DNA from: an uncultured Pelagibacteraceae bacterium
Lineage (GTDB): Bacteria; Pseudomonadota; Alphaproteobacteria; Pelagibacterales; Pelagibacteraceae
NCBI GenBank assembly: GCA_902578265.1
Contig: CACHCA010000004.1
Coordinates: 62,001 to 126,000 of the forward strand
Length of the DNA stretch: 64,000 nucleotides
Direction of reading: 5' to 3'
The notes beneath the pieces were generated by a model. It ran no database searches, was not told where the DNA came from, and saw only the letters and a list, made by a program, of their open reading frames with translations. This document shows positions 52,402 through 61,257 of the stretch, one piece after another. The translations under genes and the position numbers were made by a program. Position 1 is the first letter of the stretch. Every line of letters begins with the position of its first letter.

Positions 52402-54021
52402 ATGTCCAGAGAGTCAATGGAATATGATGTTGTAATTGTTGGTGGAGGACCATCAGGATTAACAACTGCTATTAAACTAAAACAATTAAATTCAAATTTA
52501 AATATTTGCGTTTTGGAGAAAGCATCTGAGATCGGTGCTCATATACTAAGTGGAAATGTTTTTGAAACTAGAGCACTAGACGAATTAATTCCAAACTGGA
52601 AAGATTTAAATCCACCTATAAAAACAAAAGTCACTAAGGAGAAATTTTTATTTTTAGGAAAAAAAAAATCATTAAGTTGGCCAACGTGGTTGTTACCTGC
52701 TGTCCAAAAAAATCATAAAAATTATATAATTAGTCTTGCAAATTTATGTAGATGGCTTGCTGAGCAAGCAGAAACACTTGGTGTAGAAATATTTCCAGGA
52801 TTTCCAGCTAGTGAGATTTTATTTAATGACGATGGCTCTGTTAAAGGTGTAGCCACTCAGGACATGGGTGTAGACAAACAAGGAAATAAAAAAGATAGTT
52901 TTGAACCAGGTATTGAACTCATAGGAAAGGTCACAGTTTTTGCTGAAGGTTGTCGCGGTCATTTAGGAAAACAATTAATTAAAAAATTTAATCTTAATAA
53001 AGACAAAGATCCTCAACAATATGGAATCGGATTTAAAGAAATTTGGGAAATTGATGAAAAAAATCATGAAGAGGGATTAGTGATGCATACAGCTGGATGG
53101 CCTTTAGATAATAACACTTATGGTGGGAGTTTTATTTATCATGCTGAGAACAAACAAGTGTTTTTAGGATATGTAATAGGTTTAGATTATCAAAATCCTC
53201 ATCTTTCCCCTTTTGATGAGTTTCAAAGATTCAAAACACATCCATCAATAAAAAAAATTATAGAAGGTGGAAAAAGAATTTCTTATGGCGCTAGAGCTTT
53301 AATTGAAGGGGGTATTCAAAGTTTACCAAAAATGTTTATGCCAGGTGCATTACTTATTGGATGTGACGCGGGAACTTTAAATATGCCAAAAATAAAAGGA
53401 TCTCACACTGCAATGAAAAGCGGAATTTTAGCTGCAGAGGCTATCAATGAACATATTCAGTCTAAAAAAGATTTATCATTATATGAGGAATTATTTAAAA
53501 AAAGCTGGTTATATAAAGAACTGTATCAAGCAAGAAATGTAAAACCTAGTTTTAATTGGGGTTTAATTTTAGGAATAATTTTTACAGGAATTGATCAAAT
53601 TTTATTTAGAGGAAAACTTCCATTTACATTAAGACATAAGCATTCCGATCATGAAACTTTGAAACCTGCAGATAAAATGCCAAAAATTGATTATCCTAAA
53701 CCTGACAACGTGATTACTTTTGACAAAACAAGCTCAGTATATTTGACTGGGACTAATCATGAGGATAATCAGCCAGTGCACTTACAGCTAAAAGATAAAG
53801 ATTTACCTATAAAATATACTCTTGAAAAATATGACGAACCAGCTCAAAGATATTGTCCAGCAGGAGTTTATGAGGTTCAAAAAGAAAATAATATAAACAA
53901 ATTTGTTATAAACGCTCAGAACTGTATACATTGTAAAACTTGCGATATTAAAGAACCTTCTCAAAATATAGTTTGGGTCACTCCAGAGGGAGGTGGTGGA
54001 CCAAAGTATGGAAATATGTAA
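52402..54021 (+). CDS. etfD: ETF-ubiquinone oxidoreductase
   Basis: A 539-aa membrane-associated flavoprotein. FAD motif VVIVGGGPSGLTTAIKL at residues 10-26, SGNVFETRALDEL, YGGSFIYHAENKQVFLG, and the C-terminal 4Fe-4S cluster: RYCPAGVYEV, then QNCIHCKTCDIKEP; it ends GGGGPKYGNM, typical of the family. It passes electrons from ETF to ubiquinone in the respiratory chain, completing the DMGDH-EtfBA-EtfD chain. It ends 5 bases before a convergent small gene. Confidence 0.96.
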   Translation: MSRESMEYDVVIVGGGPSGLTTAIKLKQLNSNLNICVLEKASEIGAHILSGNVFETRALDELIPNWKDLNPPIKTKVTKEKFLFLGKKKSLSWPTWLLPAVQKNHKNYIISLANLCRWLAEQAETLGVEIFPGFPASEILFNDDGSVKGVATQDMGVDKQGNKKDSFEPGIELIGKVTVFAEGCRGHLGKQLIKKFNLNKDKDPQQYGIGFKEIWEIDEKNHEEGLVMHTAGWPLDNNTYGGSFIYHAENKQVFLGYVIGLDYQNPHLSPFDEFQRFKTHPSIKKIIEGGKRISYGARALIEGGIQSLPKMFMPGALLIGCDAGTLNMPKIKGSHTAMKSGILAAEAINEHIQSKKDLSLYEELFKKSWLYKELYQARNVKPSFNWGLILGIIFTGIDQILFRGKLPFTLRHKHSDHETLKPADKMPKIDYPKPDNVITFDKTSSVYLTGTNHEDNQPVHLQLKDKDLPIKYTLEKYDEPAQRYCPAGVYEVQKENNINKFVINAQNCIHCKTCDIKEPSQNIVWVTPEGGGGPKYGNM

Positions 54022-54025
54022 TTAG

Positions 54026-54190
54026 CTATCCAAGAAAATTAGCAAAAATTATTACTATTCCAATAATACCTAGCCAAATAATAAGATTTTTTAAAAAAAC
54101 TTTTTTATTTTTATTTGCATAATAAAAACCTGGGAAGACCAGTGCAATTACTAATAAAAGATATATGACCGATAAAATATTTTCACCCAT
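54026..54190 (-). CDS. 54-aa two-helix membrane protein
   Basis: A short gene from ATG at 54190. The product has two hydrophobic segments (VIYLLLVIALVFPGFYY, about 8-24, and LIIWLGIIGIVIIFANFL, about 36-53) with a Lys-rich loop. This layout recalls the N-terminal membrane anchor of retropepsin-like proteases of alphaproteobacteria, but here stands alone. It begins 14 bp after the DUF2237 stop, so it may be the last gene of the hisI operon. Confidence 0.55.
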   Translation of the reverse strand: MGENILSVIYLLLVIALVFPGFYYANKNKKVFLKNLIIWLGIIGIVIIFANFLG

Positions 54191-54204
54191 AATCCAAATT
54201 TATA

Positions 54205-54582
54205 TTATGAAAGATCTATTGCAAATTTTTTGAGTGTTTCGATTGGTAAAACTTTCAATGTATTTTCATGAGTTCGTTTCAAAAAAATCGGGCAACCTTT
54301 TCCAGCTTCTACCGCTCTTGCATACCAAGTTGCGCAAACACACCAGCCATCTCCATCTTTTAAGCCTGGAAACCCAAACTCTGGGTGAGGTGTGATTAAA
54401 TCATTTCCAGCTTCTTTACACCATTCCAAAAATTCGGTTGTAACTTTTGCACAAACAGTATGTAACCCATGATCATTTTCATCAGTATTACAACAACCAT
54501 CTCTATACCAACCAGTAAGAGGATTATTGGAACATAATTCTAGACTTTCTCCAAGGACATTTTTTTGAATTTTATTTTCCAT
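54205..54582 (-). CDS. DUF2237 family protein
   Basis: A 125-aa protein starting MENKIQKNVLGESLE (an ATG at 54588 is a possible alternative). The family signature is complete: LCSNNPLTGWYRDGCCNTDE, HTVCAKVTTEFLEWCKEAGNDL, PEFGFPGLKDGDGWCVCA. Six to seven conserved Cys suggest metal or disulfide use. Function unknown. It overlaps the end of the 2OG oxygenase gene by about 11 bp. Confidence 0.9.
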   Translation of the reverse strand: MENKIQKNVLGESLELCSNNPLTGWYRDGCCNTDENDHGLHTVCAKVTTEFLEWCKEAGNDLITPHPEFGFPGLKDGDGWCVCATWYARAVEAGKGCPIFLKRTHENTLKVLPIETLKKFAIDLS

Positions 54583-55210
54583 ATACATTATATATATCCT
54601 CATCAATTGACGCATTAAATGAGATAGAACGTCTTTCCTCCTCAGTACCTTTGAATGGAAAAACTGTATGCATCAAATAATTAGGAAATAAATAAAAATC
54701 ACCAACTTCTGGAGTAATATTAAATGTTGAAGGACAAGTAAACATTCTTGCTCCATGTATTAATTGTAAGTTTCCACCTCTATATTTTTTTGATTTTTTT
54801 TGCTGAGTGCTTTCTCCTAATGATTTAGGAACTTTAAGAAACCCAGCTCCAGAAATATGTCCACCATGCCAATGAGTTGGATTATATTCATTTTGAAATT
54901 GTCTAACAACCCAAGTTTTTAATAAATTAAATTTTGATATTTTTTTTCCTTCATTTAATTCCGTATAAATCTTACAAGAATTTCCCAAAAATTCTAACCA
55001 ACCTGATGATTTAACAAATTCTACTTCTAATAAAAATTCTTGAGTTACGTCACCAACTAACGCCTCACCATAATTTAATTTTTTTAATTTTGACTCATCA
55101 TTGATAATTTTATCAATATACTCATTTAACTTATTTAGTATTTCATCCGGTATTTTGACTTTTAATATTGCTGGACCTAATACTCTTAAATTTTGATATT
55201 TAATCTCCAT
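54572..55210 (-). CDS. 2OG-Fe(II) oxygenase family protein
   Basis: A 212-aa protein with the 2-oxoglutarate oxygenase core: TVVRQFQNEYNPTHWHGG-like segment (metal His and nearby Asp/His about residue 113), YRGGNLQLI, and the distal His and Arg in NYLMHTVFPFKGTEEERRSISF (about 180-201). This subtype is common in marine bacteria and phages. Substrate unknown; hydroxylation of a protein or metabolite is expected. It lies 4 bases after hisI in the same direction. Confidence 0.8.
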   Translation of the reverse strand: MEIKYQNLRVLGPAILKVKIPDEILNKLNEYIDKIINDESKLKKLNYGEALVGDVTQEFLLEVEFVKSSGWLEFLGNSCKIYTELNEGKKISKFNLLKTWVVRQFQNEYNPTHWHGGHISGAGFLKVPKSLGESTQQKKSKKYRGGNLQLIHGARMFTCPSTFNITPEVGDFYLFPNYLMHTVFPFKGTEEERRSISFNASIDEDIYNVYGK

Positions 55211-55214
55211 TTAA

Positions 55215-55682
55215 TTAAATCTTTGTTGGGTTGGGTTGACCTTTATAAACTTTTTCTGGGTCAAATTTTTTTTCTTTTTCAGTAAATTTCATCTTAACTT
55301 CTCTACCATTATCAATCGGCCCAAGAGGTATAGATCTATAAAAACAAGATCTATAACCTACGTGACAACTAGCTCCGTTTCCAATATCGACAGTAAGCCA
55401 AACTGAGTCTTGGTCATCATCAATTTTGATTTCAGTTACTTTCTGAATAAAACCACTGGTTTTACCTTTATGCCAAATAGTTTTCCTTGATCTGCTATAG
55501 TAGTGAGCTTCCTTTGTTTCAATTGTTTTTTTTAATGCTTCAACGTTCATATAACCATGCATTAAAATTTCTTTTGTTTGAGAGCACATTGTAATGACAG
55601 GTATTAAACCATCATTATCAAATTTGGGTGAAAGGAGATTTCCCTCTTCAATTTCAACCACATTTTCTCTTTTTTTGAACAT
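55215..55682 (-). CDS. hisI: Phosphoribosyl-AMP cyclohydrolase
   Basis: A 155-aa HisI. Family marks are LMHGYMNVEALKKTIET, AHYYSRSRKTIWHKGKTSG and the zinc segment GASCHVGYRSCFYR (about residues 106-119). It opens the ring of phosphoribosyl-AMP in histidine synthesis. The fused HisE domain is absent. It is the first gene of a small minus-strand unit and divergent from folE over 76 bp. Confidence 0.95.
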   Translation of the reverse strand: MFKKRENVVEIEEGNLLSPKFDNDGLIPVITMCSQTKEILMHGYMNVEALKKTIETKEAHYYSRSRKTIWHKGKTSGFIQKVTEIKIDDDQDSVWLTVDIGNGASCHVGYRSCFYRSIPLGPIDNGREVKMKFTEKEKKFDPEKVYKGQPNPTKI

Positions 55683-55758
55683 ATTCGGTGATTATGTAGC
55701 ACATATAGAGATATAATAAATATTTTAAAAATGCACATTTATATGTATAAAGCCCTCC

Positions 55759-56373
55759 ATGAAGTTAGTTAAAGACATAGATAATAATCAAAATCCAAAG
55801 AAAATATCTGACAAAGAAGCAGAAGAGGCTTTTAAAACTATTTTGTCGTGGATGGGTGAAGATCCTAATAGAGAAGGATTATTAGAAACTCCAAAAAGAG
55901 TTGTTAAAGCATTTAAAGAGTATTTTAAAGGTTATAAGGAAGATCCTATTCAAGTTTTGGATAAAACTTTTGGCGATGTGGATGGGTATGATGACATGGT
56001 TATTCAAAAAAATATTTCTGTTCAAAGTCATTGCGAACATCATATGGCACCAATAATTGGTAAAGCTCATGTAGCTTACATACCTAATGAGAGAGTTGTT
56101 GGATTAAGTAAATTAGCAAGGGTAGTAGAGGTTTTTTCTAAAAGATTACAAACCCAAGAAAGATTAACTATGCAGATTGCGAATACACTAATGCAATCTC
56201 TAGATGCTAAAGGAGTAGCAGTCACAATAGACTCAACTCATCAATGTATGACTATGAGAGGTATTAAAAAGGAACAAGCTACAACAGTCACAAATTATTA
56301 TTTAGGTCAATTCAAAGAAGATTTAAGTTATCAAAATAGATATTTAAGGTTAATAAGCAATTCAAAAGATTAA
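55759..56373 (+). CDS. folE: GTP cyclohydrolase I
   Basis: A 204-aa FolE of the classic type: LSWMGEDPNREGLLETPKRV, VQSHCEHHMAPIIGKAHVAY with zinc His/Cys, and SLDAKGVAVTIDSTHQCMTMRG supplying the second Cys. It makes dihydroneopterin triphosphate for folate, matching the folate-heavy C1 metabolism of the window. The ribosome site before its ATG is weak. AcuI follows 2 bases later. Confidence 0.95.
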   Translation: MKLVKDIDNNQNPKKISDKEAEEAFKTILSWMGEDPNREGLLETPKRVVKAFKEYFKGYKEDPIQVLDKTFGDVDGYDDMVIQKNISVQSHCEHHMAPIIGKAHVAYIPNERVVGLSKLARVVEVFSKRLQTQERLTMQIANTLMQSLDAKGVAVTIDSTHQCMTMRGIKKEQATTVTNYYLGQFKEDLSYQNRYLRLISNSKD

Positions 56374-56375
56374 AA

Positions 56376-57377
56376 GTGTCAGACCAATTTAAAGCATTAG
56401 TTTTAAATCAAGAAGGTGACAACTTTACAAGAGAAGTAAAATCATTAGACAAAAGTTTTTTAAAACATGGTGATGTAACTATCAAAGTTGATTATTCAGA
56501 TCTTAATTTTAAAGATGGAATGATTTTAAAAAATGGTGGTAGGTTAGTAAAAGAGTTCCCTCATATCCCAGGCATAGATTTTTCTGGAACTGTTATAGAA
56601 AGTGAAAATTCAAAATTTAAGTCAGGAGATGAAGTAATTTTAACTGGTTTTAGAGTCGGGGAAATTTTTTATGGTGGATATTCTCAAATAGCAAAAGTTA
56701 ATGGTGACTTCTTAGTAAAGAAACCAAGAGATTTAACGACTAAACAGGCAATGATCTTGGGCACTGCGGGTTTTACATCTTTAATGGCAGCATTTGCAAT
56801 AAAAGCTCGAGAAGAAATATTGCTTGGTGCAAAAGTAAATGATGTCTTAGTTACAGGTGCAACTGGTGGAGTTGGAAGTATTGCAGTTATGATATTAAAT
56901 AAGATGGGATACAATGTTACTGCGGTCTCAGGAAAAGATTCTAAAGCGGATTACTTAAAATCATTAGGTGCTAAAAGTGTTATAAATCGTGCTGAATTTG
57001 ATAAAGATCCAAAACTTATAGATAAAGGTTTATGGGATGGAGTAGTTGACACCGTCGGTGGTAAAATTTTAGCTAATGCAATTGTTCAAACTAATCCAAA
57101 TGGGATTATTGCAGTATGTGGTAATGCAAGCACAAATGAACTTAATACAAATGTTATTCCTTTTATGTTACGTGGAATAAAACTTTGGGGAATGGACTCA
57201 GCTAATTGTAGCATCAAAAGAAGAGAATTTATTTGGGGAGAAGCAGCTAAATTAATTGATTTTAACTTAATGGAAAAATCTATTGAAACTGTAAGCTTGG
57301 AGGAGTTAATTGAAACTTATCCTAAAATATTAAAGGGTGAAATTTCTGGAAGAGTTTTAGTTGATTTAAATAAATAA
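56376..57377 (+). CDS. acuI: Acrylyl-CoA reductase / YhdH-type quinone oxidoreductase
   Basis: A 333-aa zinc-independent MDR protein from GTG at 56376. It shows VDYSDLNFKDGMIL, the PGIDFSGTV segment, GTAGFTSLMAAFAI, and the NADPH loop LVTGATGGVGSIAVMIL. The YhdH/AcuI branch reduces acryloyl-CoA to propionyl-CoA and protects DMSP users from acrylate. Its pairing with a LysR regulator through a TAATG overlap supports regulated expression, but no DMSP lyase is in the window. Confidence 0.88.
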   Translation: MSDQFKALVLNQEGDNFTREVKSLDKSFLKHGDVTIKVDYSDLNFKDGMILKNGGRLVKEFPHIPGIDFSGTVIESENSKFKSGDEVILTGFRVGEIFYGGYSQIAKVNGDFLVKKPRDLTTKQAMILGTAGFTSLMAAFAIKAREEILLGAKVNDVLVTGATGGVGSIAVMILNKMGYNVTAVSGKDSKADYLKSLGAKSVINRAEFDKDPKLIDKGLWDGVVDTVGGKILANAIVQTNPNGIIAVCGNASTNELNTNVIPFMLRGIKLWGMDSANCSIKRREFIWGEAAKLIDFNLMEKSIETVSLEELIETYPKILKGEISGRVLVDLNK

Positions 57378-58267
57378 TGGACTGGGATAAACTTAAAATT
57401 TTTCATGCAGTTGCAGAAGCAGGAAGTTTTACTAATGCAACTATAAATTTAAATCTTAGTCAATCAGCAATAAGTAGACAAATTCAATCTTTGGAACAAG
57501 ATTTAAAAGTTCAATTATTTGAAAGACACGCAAGAGGTCTTACGCTCACCGAAAATGGAGAGTATGTATTTAAGACTGCACACGAAGTTATAAGCAAACT
57601 CAAAGAAGTGGAAACTTCACTAGGAGATCAAAAAAATAAACCAACAGGTAAATTGACAATTACAACAGTTAGAAGTTTTGGAACTCATTGGTTGACACCT
57701 AGAATTGAGGAATTTATGCGGTTAAATCCCGAGGTTGAAATAGAATTGATTTTTGAGGATAAAGAGTTGGACTTGAGCACAAGACAAGCTGATATTGGTA
57801 TTTTTATGAGAAGACCTAAACAATTAAATTATATTCAAAAAAAGCTTATAGATCTAAAATATTATATTTATGGGTCTAACAAATATTTAGAAAAATATGG
57901 TATGCCAAAAACTGTGAATGACTTAAATAAACACAAATTCATATCATTTGGTAAAGGAGCACCTTCCCCAGTTTATAATCCAGAGTGGGCATTAAAGTTA
58001 GGGATGCATGATGGAAAAAAAAGAAAACCTATAATGAAAGTTAATAGTGTTATGGGACTTTTACTAGCAGTGGAGTCTGGAGTAGGTTTAGCAGCACTAC
58101 CTGAATATTTAGTGAGTAATTCAACTAATATTATTAAAGTTTTACCAAAGTCTGAGGGACCAATCACAGAGGCACACTTCGTTTATCCACAATCCTTAAA
58201 AAACACAGCCAGAGTTCAGGCTTTTAGAAACTTTTTATTCAGCAAAATAGGCGACTGGAAGTCTTAG
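57377..58267 (+). CDS. LysR family transcriptional regulator
   Basis: A 296-aa LysR regulator. The N-terminal HTH is SFTNATINLNLSQSAISRQIQ (about residues 17-37), followed by the linker FERHARGLTLTENGEYV and a type 2 periplasmic-binding effector domain (KLTITTVRSFGTHWL, LAVESGVGLAALPEYL). Translated directly after acuI, it may regulate the folE-acuI unit; the effector is unknown. Confidence 0.92.
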   Translation: MDWDKLKIFHAVAEAGSFTNATINLNLSQSAISRQIQSLEQDLKVQLFERHARGLTLTENGEYVFKTAHEVISKLKEVETSLGDQKNKPTGKLTITTVRSFGTHWLTPRIEEFMRLNPEVEIELIFEDKELDLSTRQADIGIFMRRPKQLNYIQKKLIDLKYYIYGSNKYLEKYGMPKTVNDLNKHKFISFGKGAPSPVYNPEWALKLGMHDGKKRKPIMKVNSVMGLLLAVESGVGLAALPEYLVSNSTNIIKVLPKSEGPITEAHFVYPQSLKNTARVQAFRNFLFSKIGDWKS

Positions 58268-58298
58268 ATAACCTGCGACATCTTTGCGATTGATAATC

Positions 58299-58323
58299 AT
58301 TCTCAATGAGAATAGTTCTCATT
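58299..58323. promoter_or_regulatory. Tandem overlapping Fur boxes upstream of the iron-binding protein gene
   Basis: Two overlapping dyads: ATTCTCA-A-TGAGAAT (58299-58313, perfect 7-1-7) and AATGAGAAT-A-GTTCTCATT (58305-58323, one mismatch from a 9-1-9 palindrome). The second follows the classic Fur consensus. A GATAAT (58292-58297) just upstream could serve as a -10 box, in which case Fur bound here would block transcription when iron is sufficient. Confidence 0.8.
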
Positions 58324-58335
58324 CTCAATTAAATC

Positions 58336-59385
58336 ATGCGGAAGAATGGAGAAATAACGAGAAAGATATCAATTTTTGCGTTGATAGCATCTTTATTTGC
58401 CTCATCAGTTGTGATGGCAAATGAGGTAAATGTTTTTAATGCAAGACATTATAAAGCAGATGGTGAGCTTTATTCTAAATTTACAAATATGACGGGCATC
58501 AAGGTCAATTTGATAAACGGAAAATCAGGTGCTTTAGAAAAAAGAATCTTAAGTGAAGGTGCTGACTCTTCTGCTGACTTATATATTACAGCTGACGCTG
58601 GAAGATGTGGAGCAATGGATGCAAAAGGTGCACTTCAAAGTGGTTTAACATCAGCAGCAATCAAAGATGCTGTACCAAAAACTTTTAGAACGAATAAATG
58701 GGTTGGGATAGCAAAAAGAGCTAGAATAATTTATTATTCACCAGAGAGAGTTACGGGTGCTGAATTATCTGGAATGACTTATGAAGGTTTAGCTGATCCT
58801 AAGTGGAAAGGTAGATTAGTTATAAGAAAATCTAGCAATATTTATAATAAATCTTTAGTAGCATCACTAATTAAAAACAATGGAAAAAAAGCTACAGCTG
58901 AATGGGCTGAAGGAGTTGTGGCAAACATGGCAAGAACACCAACAGGTAATGATAGAGCTCAAATTATGGCAGTCGCAGCAGGAGAAGCTGATATTGCTGT
59001 AGCTAATACTTATTATCTAGCACTTATGTTATCTGGTAAAAAGGGTCCCGAACAACAAGAAGCTGCAAAAAAAGTTAAAGCTTTTTTTCCTAATCAAGGT
59101 GATAGAGGAACTCATATGAATATTAGTTGTGCAGCATTAGTAAAAGGTGCTCCTAATAAAACTAATGCTATTAAACTTGTAGAGTTTTTATTAACACCAG
59201 AGTCTCAAGAACATTATGTAAATAATACCTTTGAGTTTCCAATGATTGATAATGTCTCAGCAAATCCATTAGTGGTAAACAATATTGGTTTAGATTTTAA
59301 ACAAGATCTTAAAACAAAAGTTTCTAGTTATGGAGCTAAACAAGCAGATGCGTTAGAAGTAATGACAGCTGCCGGCTGGAAGTAA
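58336..59385 (+). CDS. fbpA: Fe(III) ABC transporter substrate-binding protein
   Basis: A 349-aa ferric-ion-binding protein with a signal peptide (residues 10-28, cleavage near MANE). The mature start VNVFNARHYKADGELYSKF and the later NTYYLALMLSGKKGPEQ supply the Tyr ligands usual in the FbpA/FutA class. The start codon has no clear ribosome site. Fur boxes lie 13 bases upstream. Permease and ATPase genes follow after a tiny Cys-containing gene and a hairpin. Confidence 0.92.
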   Translation: MRKNGEITRKISIFALIASLFASSVVMANEVNVFNARHYKADGELYSKFTNMTGIKVNLINGKSGALEKRILSEGADSSADLYITADAGRCGAMDAKGALQSGLTSAAIKDAVPKTFRTNKWVGIAKRARIIYYSPERVTGAELSGMTYEGLADPKWKGRLVIRKSSNIYNKSLVASLIKNNGKKATAEWAEGVVANMARTPTGNDRAQIMAVAAGEADIAVANTYYLALMLSGKKGPEQQEAAKKVKAFFPNQGDRGTHMNISCAALVKGAPNKTNAIKLVEFLLTPESQEHYVNNTFEFPMIDNVSANPLVVNNIGLDFKQDLKTKVSSYGAKQADALEVMTAAGWK

Positions 59386-59386
59386 A

Positions 59387-59560
59387 ATGGTTAAAAATAA
59401 AAAGAAATTTATTTTGGATATTGATCTTAATAAATCCTCTAAGGGATGCACTCCATGTTATTTGGAATGTAAAAAAATCAATAAAAAAATAAATGATAGA
59501 AAAATTTCAGAAATTAAAACTAAGGAGGTTCCGCATATCCTAAAAGTATTTGATTTTTGA
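59387..59560 (+). CDS. 57-aa Cys-containing protein between fbpA and fbpB
   Basis: An ATG one base after the fbpA stop opens a 57-codon frame. The product is basic (Lys-rich) with a cluster of three Cys in SSKGCTPCYLECKK (about residues 17-30), and no signal or membrane segment. The CxxC plus Cys could bind iron or zinc. A strong hairpin follows. The immediate coupling to fbpA supports real translation, but no homology is recognised. Confidence 0.55.
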   Translation: MVKNKKKFILDIDLNKSSKGCTPCYLECKKINKKINDRKISEIKTKEVPHILKVFDF

Positions 59561-59571
59561 TTTTTTTCTGG

Positions 59572-59601
59572 GTGTCCACACTTTTTTTAAAGTGTGGACA
59601 C
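59572..59601. terminator. Perfect 13-bp hairpin between the fbpA and fbpB transcripts
   Basis: Arms 59572-59584 (GTGTCCACACTTT) and 59589-59601 (AAAGTGTGGACAC) are perfect complements with a TTTT loop. There is no T-run after it on the plus strand, so it may act as an intercistronic RNA-stabilising or attenuating hairpin rather than a full terminator. fbpB starts 36 bases later with an AAGGCGG ribosome site. Confidence 0.6.
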
Positions 59602-59637
59602 AAATACTTTCAATATTTATAAGGCGGAATATAAATT

Positions 59638-61257
59638 ATGAGAATAAATTTTTGGTATATATCTTCTCTTTTCATTTCTATTTTTGTTATTATTCCAATT
59701 CTAACCGTATTTTTAAGTTTTTTTGAATCCACATCAAATTACTATGAAATTTTAAAAGATACTTTTTTATTTGAGTATATTTCTAACTCCATAATCTTAT
59801 TGATAAGTGTTCTATTATTAACTTTTTTGATTGGAACTGGAACTGCATACTTGGTATCTTTTTATGAATTTCCATTAAGTAATTTTTTTAAATGGGCATT
59901 GATACTATCATTTGCAGTTCCTCCATATATTTATGCTTATTCATTAACAGCCTTTTTTGAAAATTACGGTACAGCATATTCTATTTTAAAAAACTTATTT
60001 GGAGATAAAAATTATAATTTATATATTCCAAAATTTGATGGAATGATTGGAGTCATACTATCTCTTTCTTTTTCATTATTTGCATACGTATATATTTTAG
60101 CTAGAGCTTCGTTTTTATATCAATCACAAAACTTTATTGACCTAGGTAAAAACTTGGGTTTTACAAATTTTAAAACATTATATTCAATTATTCTTCCTGC
60201 AGCACGACCAGCAATAGTTGCTGGCTTATCTTTAGTTGCAATGGAAACACTAGCAGAATTTGGGGCAGTAGATTTTTTTTCAATAAATACACTAACTACA
60301 GGAATATATAATTCATGGATAACGTTTGATGACCTTGCTTTCGCAAATCAATTATCATTCTTCTTATTATTGTTCATATTTGCCTTGTTTATATTAGAAA
60401 ATTTATCAAGAAATAAGGCGAAATATCACTTTAATGCAAAAGGAGGTTTTAAACAAAAACAGAAGTTACAACTAAAGAGGACCAAATCAATAGCTGCCTT
60501 CCTTTTTTGTTTTCTTGTTTTCTTTTTAAGTTTTTTATTTCCTTTAGGTCAAATGTTGTATTGGACAATTAAATTTCCAGAAAATTTATTTGATCTACAA
60601 ATTATTAATCTTTTGAGTAATACACTTTATTTAGTTATTTTATCAAGTTTTGTATTGATAATATTTTCTTTAATCTCAAACTATGGAAATAGAGTTACAA
60701 AAAATAAAACTTTAAATATTTTATCAACTTTATCAATTTCGGGATATGCAATACCTGGTGTAATTTTAGCAGTCGCATTTATAACTTTCATAGCTTGGTT
60801 CGACGAGAGTGTTGTTAAAAATCTAGGATTATTTTCTATCAAGAAAATATTTATTGGCTCTATTTTAGGATTAGTTCTCGTGTATTTTGTGAGATTTTAT
60901 TCTTTGGCCTTTAATGGAATTAAATCTGGATATGAAAAAATTAATATTTCAGTCGACGAAAGTTCTTATTTACTAGGTTATTCAAAACGAAAAACATTTA
61001 TGAATATTCATATACCCTTCTTGAGAAACTCTTTATTATTTGTTTGTATATTGATTTCTTTAGAGATTATAAGGGAATTACCTATTACTTTAATCTTGAG
61101 ACCTTTTAATTTTGAGACTTTTGCAACTACAGCATATATATCGGCATCCGAGGATTTATTAGAGGCTGCTGCCGTCCCATCATTATTTCTAATTTTAATT
61201 GCAACTTCTTTTATTATAGTTACATCTAAATATATATTAAGAGATAATAATGAGTAA
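59638..61257 (+). CDS. fbpB: Fe(III) ABC transporter permease (fused FbpB type)
   Basis: A 539-aa inner-membrane permease with about twelve hydrophobic helices and two BPD domains. EAA-like loops are LGKNLGFTNFKTLYSIILPAA-like (about residues 171-190) and SSYLLGYSKRKTFMNIHIP (about 441-459). Fusion of both halves is normal for FbpB. It moves ferric iron across the inner membrane. Its stop is overlapped by the ATPase gene by 8 bp. Confidence 0.9.
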   Translation: MRINFWYISSLFISIFVIIPILTVFLSFFESTSNYYEILKDTFLFEYISNSIILLISVLLLTFLIGTGTAYLVSFYEFPLSNFFKWALILSFAVPPYIYAYSLTAFFENYGTAYSILKNLFGDKNYNLYIPKFDGMIGVILSLSFSLFAYVYILARASFLYQSQNFIDLGKNLGFTNFKTLYSIILPAARPAIVAGLSLVAMETLAEFGAVDFFSINTLTTGIYNSWITFDDLAFANQLSFFLLLFIFALFILENLSRNKAKYHFNAKGGFKQKQKLQLKRTKSIAAFLFCFLVFFLSFLFPLGQMLYWTIKFPENLFDLQIINLLSNTLYLVILSSFVLIIFSLISNYGNRVTKNKTLNILSTLSISGYAIPGVILAVAFITFIAWFDESVVKNLGLFSIKKIFIGSILGLVLVYFVRFYSLAFNGIKSGYEKINISVDESSYLLGYSKRKTFMNIHIPFLRNSLLFVCILISLEIIRELPITLILRPFNFETFATTAYISASEDLLEAAAVPSLFLILIATSFIIVTSKYILRDNNE

